The notes: generated by a model from the letters alone, not told the origin. Counted from the first letter of the stretch, positions 35,443 to 45,586 are shown. The stretch is DNA of 48,803 nucleotides from an uncultured Muribaculaceae bacterium (GCA_910578665.1 CAJTQU010000016.1:1-48803), one strand, 5' to 3'. Numbers and translations: made by a program.

Positions 35443-37488
35443 TTATTTCTCCTGGATGGAAGCAGGAGCTGTCTGCTTGGCAAAGTTGTTCAAGCCAGTT
35501 TCGAGGAACTTGATATAGTTGTCCACATTCTTGCCATTATTATAGTCCATAGCCTGTGACAACGGCTTACCGTTATGGTCAATTATAATGTGGTACGGCT
35601 GTGCCATGATACCGAATTTTTCGCTCTCCAGGAAGCCCCAAAGCTCACCTACGGTTTCAAGAATCACTGTTTCACCCTTGCGGTTTGTCTTGATAATCTG
35701 CTCGGGAAGTTTTGTGCGTTCGTCCACCATTAGTGATACGAGGATGAATTTATCATTGATAATGTTACGTACCTCGTCGTTTGTCCATACAGCGCCTTCA
35801 AGTTCACGACAGTTGGTGCAACCGTGGCCTGAGAAGTCGAGCAGGATAGGCTTATTCTCGTTCAAGCCGAGAGCCACACCCTCTTCATAGTTATGCGAAC
35901 GTGCCTTGACCTCGCCCTCGAACAGTGAGAAGTCCTGGGTGTTGCTGGGCGGAGCGAAAGCACTGATGGCCTTAAGCGGCGCACCCCACAGACCGGGGAT
36001 CATGTACACGGCAAATGCAAAGCTAACCAGAGCCAGCATAAAGCGGCCTACGCCTGTCTTCTCAACTTTTGAGTCGTGGGGGAAGCGGAGCTTGCCCAAC
36101 AGATAGACACCAAGGAGGAAGAAGATAACGATCCAGAGGCAGAGGAATACCTCGCGGTCCATGATTCTCCACCCCGAAGTAAGGTCGGCGATAGAAAGGA
36201 ACTTAAGTGCCAAAGCAAGCTCGAGGAAGCCGAGCACGACTTTGACAGAGTTGAGCCAGCCACCGCTCTTGGGCATAGATTTGAGCATGGTGGGGAACAT
36301 GGCAAAGATTGTGAAAGGCAGAGCCAGAGCCAGAGCGAAGCCAAACATACCGATGGCCGGAGCCAGGTAGTTGCCGCTGGTGGCAGCCTCTACAAGCAGT
36401 GTGCCGATGATAGGACCGGTACAAGAGAATGACACAAGAGCCAGTGTGAATGCCATGAAGAAGATGGAGAGCATACCTGTGGTAGAGTCCACCTTGGAAT
36501 CCATCTTATTGGTCCACTTAGAGGGGAGTGTAAGTTCGAAACCACCCATGAAAGAGATGGCAAAAACCACGAGGAGCAGGAAGAAGAATACATTGAAGAC
36601 AGCATTAGTAGAAAGCGCGTTCAATGCCTGCTCGCCGAATATAGCGGTCACCACAAGCCCTATGAGAACATAGATAACTATGATAGACAGGCCGTAGACC
36701 GATGCCGAACGCACCGACTTGGCGCGACTCTTGTTCTGCTTGAGGAAGAATGACACTGTCATGGGTATCATGGGCCAGACACACGGCGTGATAAGGGCGA
36801 TCAGACCGCCGATAACACCGGCCAGGAATATAGCCCAGAGGCTGGCTTCTTTCTCTTCTGTGCCAAGAGCCTTGACCTCGGCCTCCACATTGGCCCACAG
36901 AGCGCCTTCAGACTCGTTCAATACAGCGCCTGACACACTGTCAGTAGCTGCGGCAGGCACAGCGCCTACTGCGGCAAGGGTGTCGGCCAGCTCTTCAGCC
37001 GGAGTCTCCGGAGTTTCTGTTTCCTCCTCTTTTACATCGCCGGCCACCGAAGCTTTGCCGCTCATTATTTTTGCGACATTGATGTTAGAACAAGAATTGT
37101 CGTCACAAGCCTGGCCTGTAATCTTGATAGTCAGCTTGAATTCAGGCTTGGTGGCTTTCAATTTCTGGGTAAATGTCACAGAACCGGTGTAATAACGTGC
37201 CGGCATACCGTCTTCGTCTGTCTCGGCTGTGAATTTCTTGTTTGCGGCAGGCTTGCCCACCAACGTCGCGCCATCGGCTTTAACAGAGATATTCAAAGGA
37301 TTCTCCATACCACCGTGGGTAAAATCATACAGGTGGTATCCGGCGGCCACTGTCGCAGTCATCTGCACTGCCGGATGGTCAGTGTTCTCATCTATGAGTT
37401 TGTACGACCAGGTCACAGGATCGGCTCCCTTGACACCCAGCACGGCAAACATCACAAACGAAACGAGTAATGCTAATGTTTTTTTCAT
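35443..37488 (-). CDS. dsbD: Thiol:disulfide interchange protein DsbD
   Basis: A 681-residue membrane reductase that carries electrons from cytoplasmic thioredoxin to the periplasm. In order: signal peptide; N-terminal DsbD-alpha-like domain with a Cys pair (GQACDDNSC); an eight-helix CcdA-like membrane core with the paired cysteines in ITPCVWPMIPMTV and FSCTGPIIGTLL; and a C-terminal thioredoxin domain with the CTNC motif at about residues 553-556 (FSGHGCTNCRELE). All four redox sites are intact. It is the last gene of a run with a TlpA-like thioredoxin, a DUF6029 protein and an Omp28-like thioredoxin-fold lipoprotein. Confidence 0.93.
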   Translation of the reverse strand: MKKTLALLVSFVMFAVLGVKGADPVTWSYKLIDENTDHPAVQMTATVAAGYHLYDFTHGGMENPLNISVKADGATLVGKPAANKKFTAETDEDGMPARYYTGSVTFTQKLKATKPEFKLTIKITGQACDDNSCSNINVAKIMSGKASVAGDVKEEETETPETPAEELADTLAAVGAVPAAATDSVSGAVLNESEGALWANVEAEVKALGTEEKEASLWAIFLAGVIGGLIALITPCVWPMIPMTVSFFLKQNKSRAKSVRSASVYGLSIIVIYVLIGLVVTAIFGEQALNALSTNAVFNVFFFLLLVVFAISFMGGFELTLPSKWTNKMDSKVDSTTGMLSIFFMAFTLALVSFSCTGPIIGTLLVEAATSGNYLAPAIGMFGFALALALPFTIFAMFPTMLKSMPKSGGWLNSVKVVLGFLELALALKFLSIADLTSGWRIMDREVFLCLWIVIFFLLGVYLLGKLRFPHDSKVEKTGVGRFMLALVSFAFAVYMIPGLWGAPLKAISAFAPPSNTQDFSLFEGEVKARSHNYEEGVALGLNENKPILLDFSGHGCTNCRELEGAVWTNDEVRNIINDKFILVSLMVDERTKLPEQIIKTNRKGETVILETVGELWGFLESEKFGIMAQPYHIIIDHNGKPLSQAMDYNNGKNVDNYIKFLETGLNNFAKQTAPASIQEK

Positions 37489-37529
37489 TGGTTAATATAA
37501 GGAATGTTTTAAGTTATTTACACATCAGG

Positions 37530-38369
37530 CTATTCCTCTGAAGCTACAGGCAGGATACTCTTAATCAAGCCGGCCTGCACGACCTGGCGGCCGCTGGTGC
37601 GATAGAGGAATCCCACCACCTGGCAGTTTTCAGGTTTCCAATTGTCGGCAAGCACGATAGAGCCACTGCCTGTGACTGTCGAGCCAGCCATATGCGCGCC
37701 GCCCTTGGCCTCGCCCCATGTGCCGTTCAGCGCGCCGCGCAACACATGGTTGTTCTCATACTGGGGTATCAGACCGGTAGTGCTGAGCTGCGGCGATATG
37801 ATGCCGTTCTCAACAATCCACAGCTGGAATGACACATCTTCTGCCACGGCATCGATAAACTGTACATCGTAGTCGACATCAAGTTTGCGCGTAGAGGCAT
37901 CATAACGGCTATCCATCTTTATCAAGACCGGAGACTCGTTATTCATCAACATATCATAAACCACCGAACCCCATGTGGTAGGCTGCAATATGAGTGTCTG
38001 TCCATTATAGGCAGTGCGGTTAAACATAGCAGAGGGAAGACCGCGGTTCGGACCGTTGTAAGCTGCAAAATAATCAGAGGCAAGCGATGTGCGCAGGTCT
38101 ATACCGAGAGGCAGAGTGAGCGACTCCATCTGACTTGGATAATGGCTTACCGCTATTACATTGTCACCATATGTCTCATGCAGGGCTGCCACTACGGCGG
38201 CGCCGTCAGGACAGTTCACACAACGTGCGCCGGTAAACTCCTCTATCAGCACAGTTTTTTCAGAGTGCGGACGCTCCACAGGAATGAAGCGGTCGTCTTC
38301 ATCTATATTGTCGCAGGCTGTAAATCCCATGACGAGAAGTCCTGCACCTATATAATTAAATAATTTCAT
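37530..38369 (-). CDS. Omp28-related thioredoxin-fold lipoprotein
   Basis: A 279-residue envelope protein. The N-terminal hydrophobic stretch ends in a lipobox FTAC with the lipidated Cys at residue 19. A thioredoxin-like domain begins VLIEEFTGARCVNCPDG, with a CxxC pair at C50/C53, the Omp28 family pattern, and continues to a beta-rich C-terminal half (SFQLWIVENGIISPQ, then NHVLRG). It probably lies in the outer membrane or periplasm as a thiol-redox partner of DsbD, encoded 42 bases downstream; that partnership is inferred. Confidence 0.85.
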   Translation of the reverse strand: MKLFNYIGAGLLVMGFTACDNIDEDDRFIPVERPHSEKTVLIEEFTGARCVNCPDGAAVVAALHETYGDNVIAVSHYPSQMESLTLPLGIDLRTSLASDYFAAYNGPNRGLPSAMFNRTAYNGQTLILQPTTWGSVVYDMLMNNESPVLIKMDSRYDASTRKLDVDYDVQFIDAVAEDVSFQLWIVENGIISPQLSTTGLIPQYENNHVLRGALNGTWGEAKGGAHMAGSTVTGSGSIVLADNWKPENCQVVGFLYRTSGRQVVQAGLIKSILPVASEE

Positions 38370-38383
38370 ATCTTGCTATTCGG

Positions 38384-40165
38384 TTAGAATGTGTAGTTAT
38401 ATGAGATGGTGAAACCTTTCGATGCCGGAACAAAGCGACAGATACCTCCGGAGCAGTTATAGCCCTCGCGTGTGCGGCCATAAGCCACATAGAAGCGGTT
38501 GCGCAGATAGTTGTATGTCACACCAAATGAATAATAGTTCTTTTTAGTGGGACCCAGTTCTCTGTTTGAGTTAAAGTTCTGCATGTCGGTGATTGTAAAC
38601 ATCCAGTGCGGTGCCAGCGACAGTTCGAGCGTCGCGGCCAGCCAGTCACCCAGATCCTGCTCTGTGTGCAGATACTGTGCCTCAAAGCGCAGCTGCGTAC
38701 GGGGACGCATCTTCCACTGGCCCTCTACTATGAAAGTGTTGGCAGTCACCATGTTGCCGTTCACTCCATGGCCAAGCACCACTTCCTGGTTATAGCGCTG
38801 GAACAGGTAGAAGAATGTAAAGTTGAAACTCTTTGACAGTTTCTTGTTCAATTCAAAATTGACATCGGCATAATAAAGTTCGCCCATTTTCCAGAACGGA
38901 GTACCATAGCCGTTAGAGCCCACTTCGTATCCCGACGGCTTGTGAGGCTTGCCGGCAGGATAGTTGCGGTCAAGACCGGCAATATAGCTACCCGACAGAC
39001 GCACGCCTGTGCCATATTTGCCGCCCAGCGGGGTTTTGCGCTTGAAAGTATAACGCACCTCGCCCTGGAAAGCCCATTCGCCGTCAGGCTGGGTGGCATA
39101 GGGATACATGGCCGCCAGCGCATAAGTCTGTGTCATAGTGAACGCCGGCAGGTGGTTGATAAACGATGACACGCCTGTCATATCACGGTCCGAACGCCAG
39201 CTCATATTGTCTGAACGCTTGGCCTGGAGCAAAGCACTGAAGCCCTTTGACGAGTATGCACCCGACAGCATGAATGCCGAACCACGGCGATAAGTATAGT
39301 TATTATCGGCAGACGGCTCGTTATTCTTAGTCGCAGCCTCGGCCAATATGCTGAAGTCCTTGAGCTTTAGATTCACACGACCGTCAAAAGCGGCTGTAGT
39401 CTCGGGCAGACGCAGACGGAAAGCATTGTCATCTGTCATGACAAGTGTCTCTTTCTCATGCTTGCCCACATAGGAAAATCCTACCGTCAAGCCATAATCT
39501 CCGCCAAACGAACGGGGAAAGGCCTCTGAGATATTCCACTCTGCATCGGCACCCCACAGCCATGCGGAGTTATGCTCCCAATAACGACGCTGCTTACCGC
39601 CCAGCGCTGTGAACGACACACCGGCACCAGGATTTAGTTTCAGGCGGCCGCCCCTTATCGCGTTGTCGATACCGAGCGAACGCTCCTGGTAAGTGCGGAG
39701 AATAAGACCCGAACCAAACTGCTCGTAAAAGTCACCAGCCGTGAGCGACGCCCATTTATAGCGGCCCGTAGCCCAGAAATAAGGCACGCCCCAGCCCTCG
39801 AAGTCTTTCTCAAAACCGGGTAACGGCCATTTGGCCCACTCAAACCGGCCGCCAAGCGAGAGATAAGGCGCATTAAGCGTAAGATCGAAGTAAGTATTAT
39901 TGAGCACATCGGCCGCATAGACATTACGGTCGGTGTGGGGTATACCCATGCCCGCATCCGTCACCGGGATGAGGAATTCTGTCTGCACACTGCCTGTCAG
40001 GCGGATTTTGCGGAACCAGTTGGGTTCTTTTTCTTTCGCCGGCTCTAAAGCGACACTGCTGTTCTGAAGAACGACACTGTCCGTCTGCTCGGCAGCCGAG
40101 TTCGCCGAGGCAAGTGTCGGTAGACAAATGGCTGCGGCGCATAGATAAGTATATCTGCGTTTCAC
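38384..40165 (-). CDS. DUF6029 family outer-membrane beta-barrel protein
   Basis: A 593-residue exported protein. The signal peptide (about residues 1-21) is followed by a beta-strand-rich chain with alternating aromatics and a terminal strand ending FTISYNYTF, as expected for an outer-membrane barrel. The block SLTAGDFYEQFGSGLILRTYQERSLG (quoted in part: GDFYEQFGSGLILRTYQER) and IDNAIRGGRL are hallmarks of DUF6029. Function is unknown. It lies between the TlpA-like and Omp28-like genes in the thiol-redox run, 14 bases from the latter. Confidence 0.8.
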   Translation of the reverse strand: MKRRYTYLCAAAICLPTLASANSAAEQTDSVVLQNSSVALEPAKEKEPNWFRKIRLTGSVQTEFLIPVTDAGMGIPHTDRNVYAADVLNNTYFDLTLNAPYLSLGGRFEWAKWPLPGFEKDFEGWGVPYFWATGRYKWASLTAGDFYEQFGSGLILRTYQERSLGIDNAIRGGRLKLNPGAGVSFTALGGKQRRYWEHNSAWLWGADAEWNISEAFPRSFGGDYGLTVGFSYVGKHEKETLVMTDDNAFRLRLPETTAAFDGRVNLKLKDFSILAEAATKNNEPSADNNYTYRRGSAFMLSGAYSSKGFSALLQAKRSDNMSWRSDRDMTGVSSFINHLPAFTMTQTYALAAMYPYATQPDGEWAFQGEVRYTFKRKTPLGGKYGTGVRLSGSYIAGLDRNYPAGKPHKPSGYEVGSNGYGTPFWKMGELYYADVNFELNKKLSKSFNFTFFYLFQRYNQEVVLGHGVNGNMVTANTFIVEGQWKMRPRTQLRFEAQYLHTEQDLGDWLAATLELSLAPHWMFTITDMQNFNSNRELGPTKKNYYSFGVTYNYLRNRFYVAYGRTREGYNCSGGICRFVPASKGFTISYNYTF

Positions 40166-40200
40166 TGTATGTTGATAATAGGTTGTCTTGGTATAGGGAT

Positions 40201-40226
40201 AGCCGGGGCGTGACTTCGTCCCGGCT
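40201..40226 (-). terminator. Hairpin between the TlpA-like gene and DUF6029
   Basis: AGCCGGG (40201-40207) pairs with CCCGGCT (40220-40226), extendable by three pairs, in the 82-base intergenic gap. There is no U-run, so it is more likely a processing or partial-termination element within an operon than a full terminator. Confidence 0.45.
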
Positions 40227-40247
40227 AAGCCCGTTTATTTAGCAAAT

Positions 40248-40733
40248 TTATTTAGCCAGTTTGCGGAGCTCTTCGATGATTTCCTCTTCACCGCCGTCCA
40301 CATAGCCCTTATGGCTCCAAACCACGTTGCCCTGGCCGTCTACAATAAAAGCGTGGGGAACATCGCTCACACCCATCTGGCGCTTGAACTCGCCATTGGG
40401 GTCCAGGAGAACTTCATACTCCCAGTTCATACCGTCAACCAGCGGTTTCACTTTCGCAGCGTTCTGGGCCTCGTCGATGCTTACAGCCACCAGCTTTACA
40501 CCGGTTTCGTCCTGCCAGTCGGGATACACCTCGCTGATAGCCTTCAGCTCGCGTTTACAGGGCTTGCACCAGGTAGCCCAGAACGAGATGACCATCGGCT
40601 TGCCGTCATTGGAAAGTTCGGCTGTGTTTACAGTGTTTCCATTCACGTCCTTGAGCAACACCGAAGGCAGTTCGGCAAACGCCGAAGGAATAGCCAGCAG
40701 AGCACCCATAATGAGCATTGTGATCTTCTTCAT
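40248..40733 (-). CDS. TlpA/ResA-type periplasmic thioredoxin
   Basis: A 161-residue exported thioredoxin. A signal peptide (residues 1-20, ending SAFA) precedes a TlpA/redoxin domain with the catalytic WATWCKPCK (C56, C59) and the cis-proline loop DVPHAFIV. Such proteins reduce or oxidise envelope thiols, for example in cytochrome c maturation, and are recharged by DsbD/CcdA. It is the first gene of the run ending in dsbD, consistent with that partnership. The upstream gap of 188 bases separates it from the RiPP exporter gene. Confidence 0.9.
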   Translation of the reverse strand: MKKITMLIMGALLAIPSAFAELPSVLLKDVNGNTVNTAELSNDGKPMVISFWATWCKPCKRELKAISEVYPDWQDETGVKLVAVSIDEAQNAAKVKPLVDGMNWEYEVLLDPNGEFKRQMGVSDVPHAFIVDGQGNVVWSHKGYVDGGEEEIIEELRKLAK

Positions 40734-40875
40734 TTTAAATTATGGTTAAATGGTTAGTATTGTTCATTTTTAATATCCCGGCATACACCTCCGGAGCACC
40801 GGACAACGCTTTCATGCGCTACTTGGATATACCGTACATCTATATGACATATAAAACGGCGTAAAGTTACAAATA

Positions 40876-40897
40876 AAAATTGGGTTTTCCCTATTTT
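40876..40897 (-). terminator. Probable terminator of the RiPP operon
   Basis: On the minus strand AAAATAGGG-AAAA-CCCAATTTT folds into a stem with one mismatch and continues into TTTATTTG, a U-rich tail, 25 bases beyond the exporter stop codon. It also lies inside a looser 8-bp inverted repeat (40858-40865 with 40895-40902). Confidence 0.5.
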
Positions 40898-40921
40898 ACG
40901 CCCCTAAATTTCATATTACGC

Positions 40922-43114
40922 TCATACCGCCAGCCCAGACGCCGGCGAAAGCTGACGTGCTATAAGTCTGCTATAAGCCCCTCCAAGCGCCATAAGATCC
41001 TCATGGCTGCCCGTTTCTATTATTTCGCCACCATCCATATACACTATCATATCGGCATACGCAACCGTAGACAGCCTGTGTGCTGCTATAATAACAGTTT
41101 TGCCCTGGTTGTTATCTTTCAGATTCCTTACAATACGGGCTTCATTAATGGCATCTAACGATGACGTTGCCTCATCGAGAACCAATAAAGCGGGATCCCT
41201 ATATATTGCCCTGGCTATTAGCAATCTCTGCTTCTGACCGCCACTCAGCTCAATACCAGACACACCTATTTTTGAATAATAACCCATAGGCAGATTGTCA
41301 ATAAAGCTATCAAGACAGGCCAATGACGCTGCCTTACGCGCCCTCTGCAAATCCGGACTTTCATCTGACATAGCAATATTTGATAATATATTGCCTGTGA
41401 AAATTGTGCCTTCTTGCATTACTATTCCACAATTTCGAAGCCATATTTCCTGATTTGTTTCTGAAAAACAAATATTCCCCGAACTGATACTCCCTTCGAT
41501 AGGTCTAAACAAATTGAGCAACAACTTAATAAGGGTAGACTTACCACATCCACTCGGACCGACCAGCGCAATAGTGGAGCCTACAGGTATCAATAAATCA
41601 ATGTTTTTTAAAACCAACGGAGAATGAGATCCTGGATACCTAAACGAGACATTTTTCAAAAGAATATCATTTATTTTAAATTGCATATCATCATCCTGCA
41701 CACCACAAGAAGATGACATTATTTCTTCTACCCTTTCCAGAGATATTGATGCATCTTGCACTTGATTAACGACATCCAACATATTATTAAACGGCAGTGA
41801 CAGACGGCCTATAATATAACTAACTGTCATCATGACACCAATAGTCATATTTCCGTAAACCACAGATGCAGCACATATTCCGATAATCGCAATTTCTCTA
41901 ATCCTAAAGATAAATGTCGTGCCACTGTTCATCCATAGTTTTACATAATAATTTTTCTTAGCCAGCACATTTATTTTTTCCTGCATACTATTCCACTCAG
42001 ACAGCTTTATTTTATGTGCATTGTTTACCTTAATCTCCGTTATGCCATTAATTAGTTCATACAAATTGTTCCTATTCTCAGCTATACACGCAGTATATGT
42101 ATAATCAATGGATTTTCTCTTCCTAATAAATGCTAACAACCACAAAAAACTAATACCCGTACAAAATATAAAAAACAGAAAAATATATAAATTAAAATAA
42201 ACAAGAAGACCTGAGAAAACAATAATATTTAAACACATAAAAAAAAGTGTATTTGGCATACCTACCAAAAAATCTTTTATTCTAAGCTGGTCTTCGGCCT
42301 TTTGTATCAGATCCGAATTAACTTTACGAGCAAAGAACTCCATCGGACGAGCAAGCAGTTTGCATAAATATTCATTCATCATATCAAGACCAACTTTCAA
42401 TCCTAATTTGGTCATCATCCAGTCAGCTACATTCTGTGCAAAATAATTACCTACAAAAATCATAATCTGCGCAAACACTAAAAGCCATATCAGATTTATA
42501 TCTCGTGTAGCTATACCCTCATCAATTGTTCTTTGAAAAACAAATGGCAATAATATATCCGACAATAAACATAAAAACGCAAAAAACACTATCGATACAA
42601 ACGCCCACTTGTGTTGATTCAAAGTTCGCCTAACCAGCTCCGATAATTTTAATTCCCTTACACCTTTTTTTTGTGCCTTACCAGGCACAAAATCATCTGA
42701 CGGCTCACATAAAAGAGCTATTCCTTCATTTGAGTTCCCTAGCCAATGTGCACGAATATCATCATCTGAAAATATCATTTTACCCTGCGATGGATCCGCC
42801 ACAAAATAACGTTTCCCATCGGATGAAACTTTATATAGTACAACAAAATGACTCTGCCTCCAAAATAAAACAACCGGCAACGGCATTCTTAACAATTCCT
42901 CCCCAGGCACCTTTACAACAGCCGAATCAAACCCGAGCTTCTCAAGCGTATCCCTCATCCCTTTTATAGACATTCCCTCACGACTAATATCAGCTAATGC
43001 TCTTATTTCATTAAGAGTCATATGCTTACCCCAATAACGTGCGATTATACGGATACACACAATACCGCAATCAGAATGTTCCAATTGCTGATATGCCACT
43101 ATCTTTCTTTGCAT
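40922..43114 (-). CDS. Peptidase-containing ABC exporter (C39 peptidase) of the RiPP operon
   Basis: About 730 residues. The N-terminal C39 cysteine peptidase has oxyanion Gln and catalytic Cys in QLEHSDCGIVC (Q10, C16), His in SHFVVLYKV (H89) and Asp in VADPSQGK (D107), so it should cleave after double-glycine leaders. A six-helix ABC membrane domain and an ATPase with Walker A GPSGCGKST (about residues 517-525), signature ELSGGQKQR and Walker B LLVLDEATSS follow. Start: the next ATG upstream (43180) would add 22 residues and absorb a 13-bp hairpin, while 43114 places Cys16 where C39 domains normally have it. It should trim and export the peptide encoded at 45677-45967. No HlyD-like adaptor gene is adjacent. 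Confidence 0.92.
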   Translation of the reverse strand: MQRKIVAYQQLEHSDCGIVCIRIIARYWGKHMTLNEIRALADISREGMSIKGMRDTLEKLGFDSAVVKVPGEELLRMPLPVVLFWRQSHFVVLYKVSSDGKRYFVADPSQGKMIFSDDDIRAHWLGNSNEGIALLCEPSDDFVPGKAQKKGVRELKLSELVRRTLNQHKWAFVSIVFFAFLCLLSDILLPFVFQRTIDEGIATRDINLIWLLVFAQIMIFVGNYFAQNVADWMMTKLGLKVGLDMMNEYLCKLLARPMEFFARKVNSDLIQKAEDQLRIKDFLVGMPNTLFFMCLNIIVFSGLLVYFNLYIFLFFIFCTGISFLWLLAFIRKRKSIDYTYTACIAENRNNLYELINGITEIKVNNAHKIKLSEWNSMQEKINVLAKKNYYVKLWMNSGTTFIFRIREIAIIGICAASVVYGNMTIGVMMTVSYIIGRLSLPFNNMLDVVNQVQDASISLERVEEIMSSSCGVQDDDMQFKINDILLKNVSFRYPGSHSPLVLKNIDLLIPVGSTIALVGPSGCGKSTLIKLLLNLFRPIEGSISSGNICFSETNQEIWLRNCGIVMQEGTIFTGNILSNIAMSDESPDLQRARKAASLACLDSFIDNLPMGYYSKIGVSGIELSGGQKQRLLIARAIYRDPALLVLDEATSSLDAINEARIVRNLKDNNQGKTVIIAAHRLSTVAYADMIVYMDGGEIIETGSHEDLMALGGAYSRLIARQLSPASGLAV

Positions 43115-43135
43115 TGAAACAGAAATAAACAACAT

Positions 43136-43170
43136 TGCAAAAGCATTGTTATACAAGCAATGCTTTTGCA
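43136..43170 (-). terminator. Hairpin upstream of the exporter gene
   Basis: A perfect 13-bp inverted repeat (TGCAAAAGCATTG at 43136-43148 and its complement at 43158-43170) with a 9-base loop lies 22 bases before the chosen start of the exporter gene, within the 116-base gap after the barrel gene. It may tune read-through or protect the mRNA. Confidence 0.5.
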
Positions 43171-43230
43171 TTAAAAACAAATCTTGTCAATAACAGAAAA
43201 ATTGCAGCCTAAATAAATAGGCATCACACT

Positions 43231-45564
43231 TCATAAAGTCGGCCTGACATCGCCGCCAAATGATTCGCTACGCTCCTCTATCATATTTACTCTGCGCTTA
43301 CCAAACAGGTAGGTAACCTTTACGGAAAACGTCATGGCCGTACCCTTATTAGACGACTTATAAGCATAATCCGAATTGCTATATGAGACGTCAAACCACT
43401 GGTTGGCAAGATTGCTTATGCTAGCCGTAATCGACATTGAATTAAATAAATACTTAGTAATACTCAGATCAACTATATCGCGCCAGCCATAACTCATTGT
43501 CATAGCTTTTGTCGGGCTCCATAACATGTTGCTTATTTCCACACTGGCATTCCATGGGGCTATTATAAATACAATATTTGTATTTTGCCGCGCCGACCAT
43601 CCGCGATATCCCACGTCGGAACTATTAATAGCCGCATGCACATCATTATAATATGCATTGACAGTGGCCGAAAGCCTCATAAAATTGAAAAATGTGTCTC
43701 TATAGGCAGCCTCAAACGAAAAACCATTGCTCTTCCCAAAATTACCTATACTAGTCACAGTATTGCCATCAGGATCCATAAATATGTAGTTTGAAACAGT
43801 ATTATTGCATCTTGAAAATCCCATATAAAAATTCAGTTTATTAAGTAATGCATATCTTAAAGAAATACTGTGGCAGGCCGAATTCTTTAGCAACGGATTG
43901 CCTGTCGTATAAGTCGTAGGCGAAGTCCACACCCTAAACGGATTCATACTATTCAAGTTCGGATAAGACACATAATAGCTATATTCCAAAGACAGGCTTT
44001 GTGAAGATTTGGGCAACCTGAACGAGAGGCTGGCATTAGGAGTTACAGTCCAGTCATTACGTGAGAATTCTTCAGATTGCGATCTCTGCACACCCCTGGC
44101 CCGGACATACTCTCCCCTTACACCTGCCGACATACTAAACACCTGGCTCCACGAACGTGAGTAGTCGGCATAAAGAAAAGTGCGGTAGTCTTTATATGTA
44201 AAATTGTCAAATATATCATCACGTGTTTCCTGTCTGTTCGTACGGGAATAAGTAAACCCTGCCCCGGTGCGCAATGATCCGCCGTCTGTAAAATAATAAT
44301 TATAATCGGCTTTTGCCTCGGCAGACTCACTGTCATTGTCAAGTACGTTGCGCATTGACACATTGCCGTTTTCTAAATAGTCTGTCTCACACCGTTCTGT
44401 ATTATTGGCATACCATGCATATATATCTATGTTAGAACCATTGTGGTCTGTTTCCAAATTATAAAACGCCATTGCCGACAAAAAAGGGCGCGTGAACGGT
44501 TCGCGCGAGGTATTTTCAAACCGAACGGTTTCACCAGTGCGCGAATCAAAAGACAATGCCGAGCATGGCTGACGATATCCTCTGGCCGATGTAGAAAATG
44601 CCATTCCCAGCTTGCTGGCAGAAGTAAAATCATAAGTAGCAGTCACACCCAACCCGATCTGGTTTCCTATCATCTCCTCATGCGAATCATTCCGGACCTC
44701 CGTTCCGGAAGCCTTGTAGTCATAAACTGTCTCACGGTGGTTATCCACATTAAGATAGTTATATGTAGCTGTCATAGCCGCATTAAATTTCCCATGGGCG
44801 TAAGACATATAAAGCGATGGCCCGGCAACCGTGCCCCTGGCATCGTTGCTACTCGAACGCCAGTTTGCAAACATCATACCCACAAGTCCCTGGTCCGGTT
44901 CATCCATTATAATATTCACTATTCCGCCTGAAAAAGACGAATGGACAGACGCCCCTGGATTAGTAATCACCTCTACCTTTTTAATACTGCCTGGAGGCAC
45001 TGTGCGAAGCATGGCAAAAGCGGCTTTCTGCCCCATGCGTGGCGGCTTGCCGTTTATATATATCATTGATGATCCCTTTCCAAGAACGGCCACTCCGCCA
45101 TCTTCGTCTACAGATACCAATGGGACAATCTTCAAAACATCATATCCGGCACGAACCTCGCCCGGCATTGCATCTGGCACATATATATATTTGTTAGCCT
45201 CGCGTCTGAACGAACCAGGAGCATATGCCGATACTGTGACGTCATCCAGATAAGAGGCAGCATCTTCAAGCATAATCGCTATTTCCCCTCCCTCATACTC
45301 CATAGCGGCAGATACATAGCCATGAGCTTCAGCATTGACGATATAACGTCCCTGGGGCACATCTATAGAAAACCTACCGTCGGCACCACTAACCTCGGCA
45401 ACCACAAAACTGCTGTCAGCAGGAGCTAGCAATGTCACCACGCAACCCTTAAGCGGATTTTGCCGGCTATCTGTCACACGACCTACTATATCAGCGTGAA
45501 TAGCGCCTGCTGTTGTGACCAACAGTATAGATAACGCTATTTTCAATAACGATAATTGCTTCAT
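43231..45564 (-). CDS. Outer-membrane beta-barrel protein (TonB-receptor-like) of the RiPP operon
   Basis: A 777-residue exported protein. Signal peptide (about 1-24); an N-terminal carboxypeptidase-regulatory-like domain (about 25-105: IVGRVTDSRQNPLKGCVVTL); a plug-like domain (about 110-215) with YDVLKIVPLVSVDEDGG, IYINGKPPRMG and VEVITNPGASVHSSFSGG; then a long beta-barrel of the OMP_b-brl type. Such proteins are related to TonB-dependent receptors; the barrel ends KVTYLFGKRRVN and then a non-aromatic tail. In this operon it could secrete, display or re-import the modified peptide; that role is inference. It lies between the precursor and the exporter genes. Confidence 0.88.
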   Translation of the reverse strand: MKQLSLLKIALSILLVTTAGAIHADIVGRVTDSRQNPLKGCVVTLLAPADSSFVVAEVSGADGRFSIDVPQGRYIVNAEAHGYVSAAMEYEGGEIAIMLEDAASYLDDVTVSAYAPGSFRREANKYIYVPDAMPGEVRAGYDVLKIVPLVSVDEDGGVAVLGKGSSMIYINGKPPRMGQKAAFAMLRTVPPGSIKKVEVITNPGASVHSSFSGGIVNIIMDEPDQGLVGMMFANWRSSSNDARGTVAGPSLYMSYAHGKFNAAMTATYNYLNVDNHRETVYDYKASGTEVRNDSHEEMIGNQIGLGVTATYDFTSASKLGMAFSTSARGYRQPCSALSFDSRTGETVRFENTSREPFTRPFLSAMAFYNLETDHNGSNIDIYAWYANNTERCETDYLENGNVSMRNVLDNDSESAEAKADYNYYFTDGGSLRTGAGFTYSRTNRQETRDDIFDNFTYKDYRTFLYADYSRSWSQVFSMSAGVRGEYVRARGVQRSQSEEFSRNDWTVTPNASLSFRLPKSSQSLSLEYSYYVSYPNLNSMNPFRVWTSPTTYTTGNPLLKNSACHSISLRYALLNKLNFYMGFSRCNNTVSNYIFMDPDGNTVTSIGNFGKSNGFSFEAAYRDTFFNFMRLSATVNAYYNDVHAAINSSDVGYRGWSARQNTNIVFIIAPWNASVEISNMLWSPTKAMTMSYGWRDIVDLSITKYLFNSMSITASISNLANQWFDVSYSNSDYAYKSSNKGTAMTFSVKVTYLFGKRRVNMIEERSESFGGDVRPTL

Positions 45565-45586
45565 AATACCTATTTTTAATCCAACT

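Noticed and set aside
40922..43180. The exporter starting at 43180
   Set aside because: It would add 22 residues ahead of the C39 domain and place a 13-bp hairpin in coding sequence; the 43114 start gives the usual Cys position.
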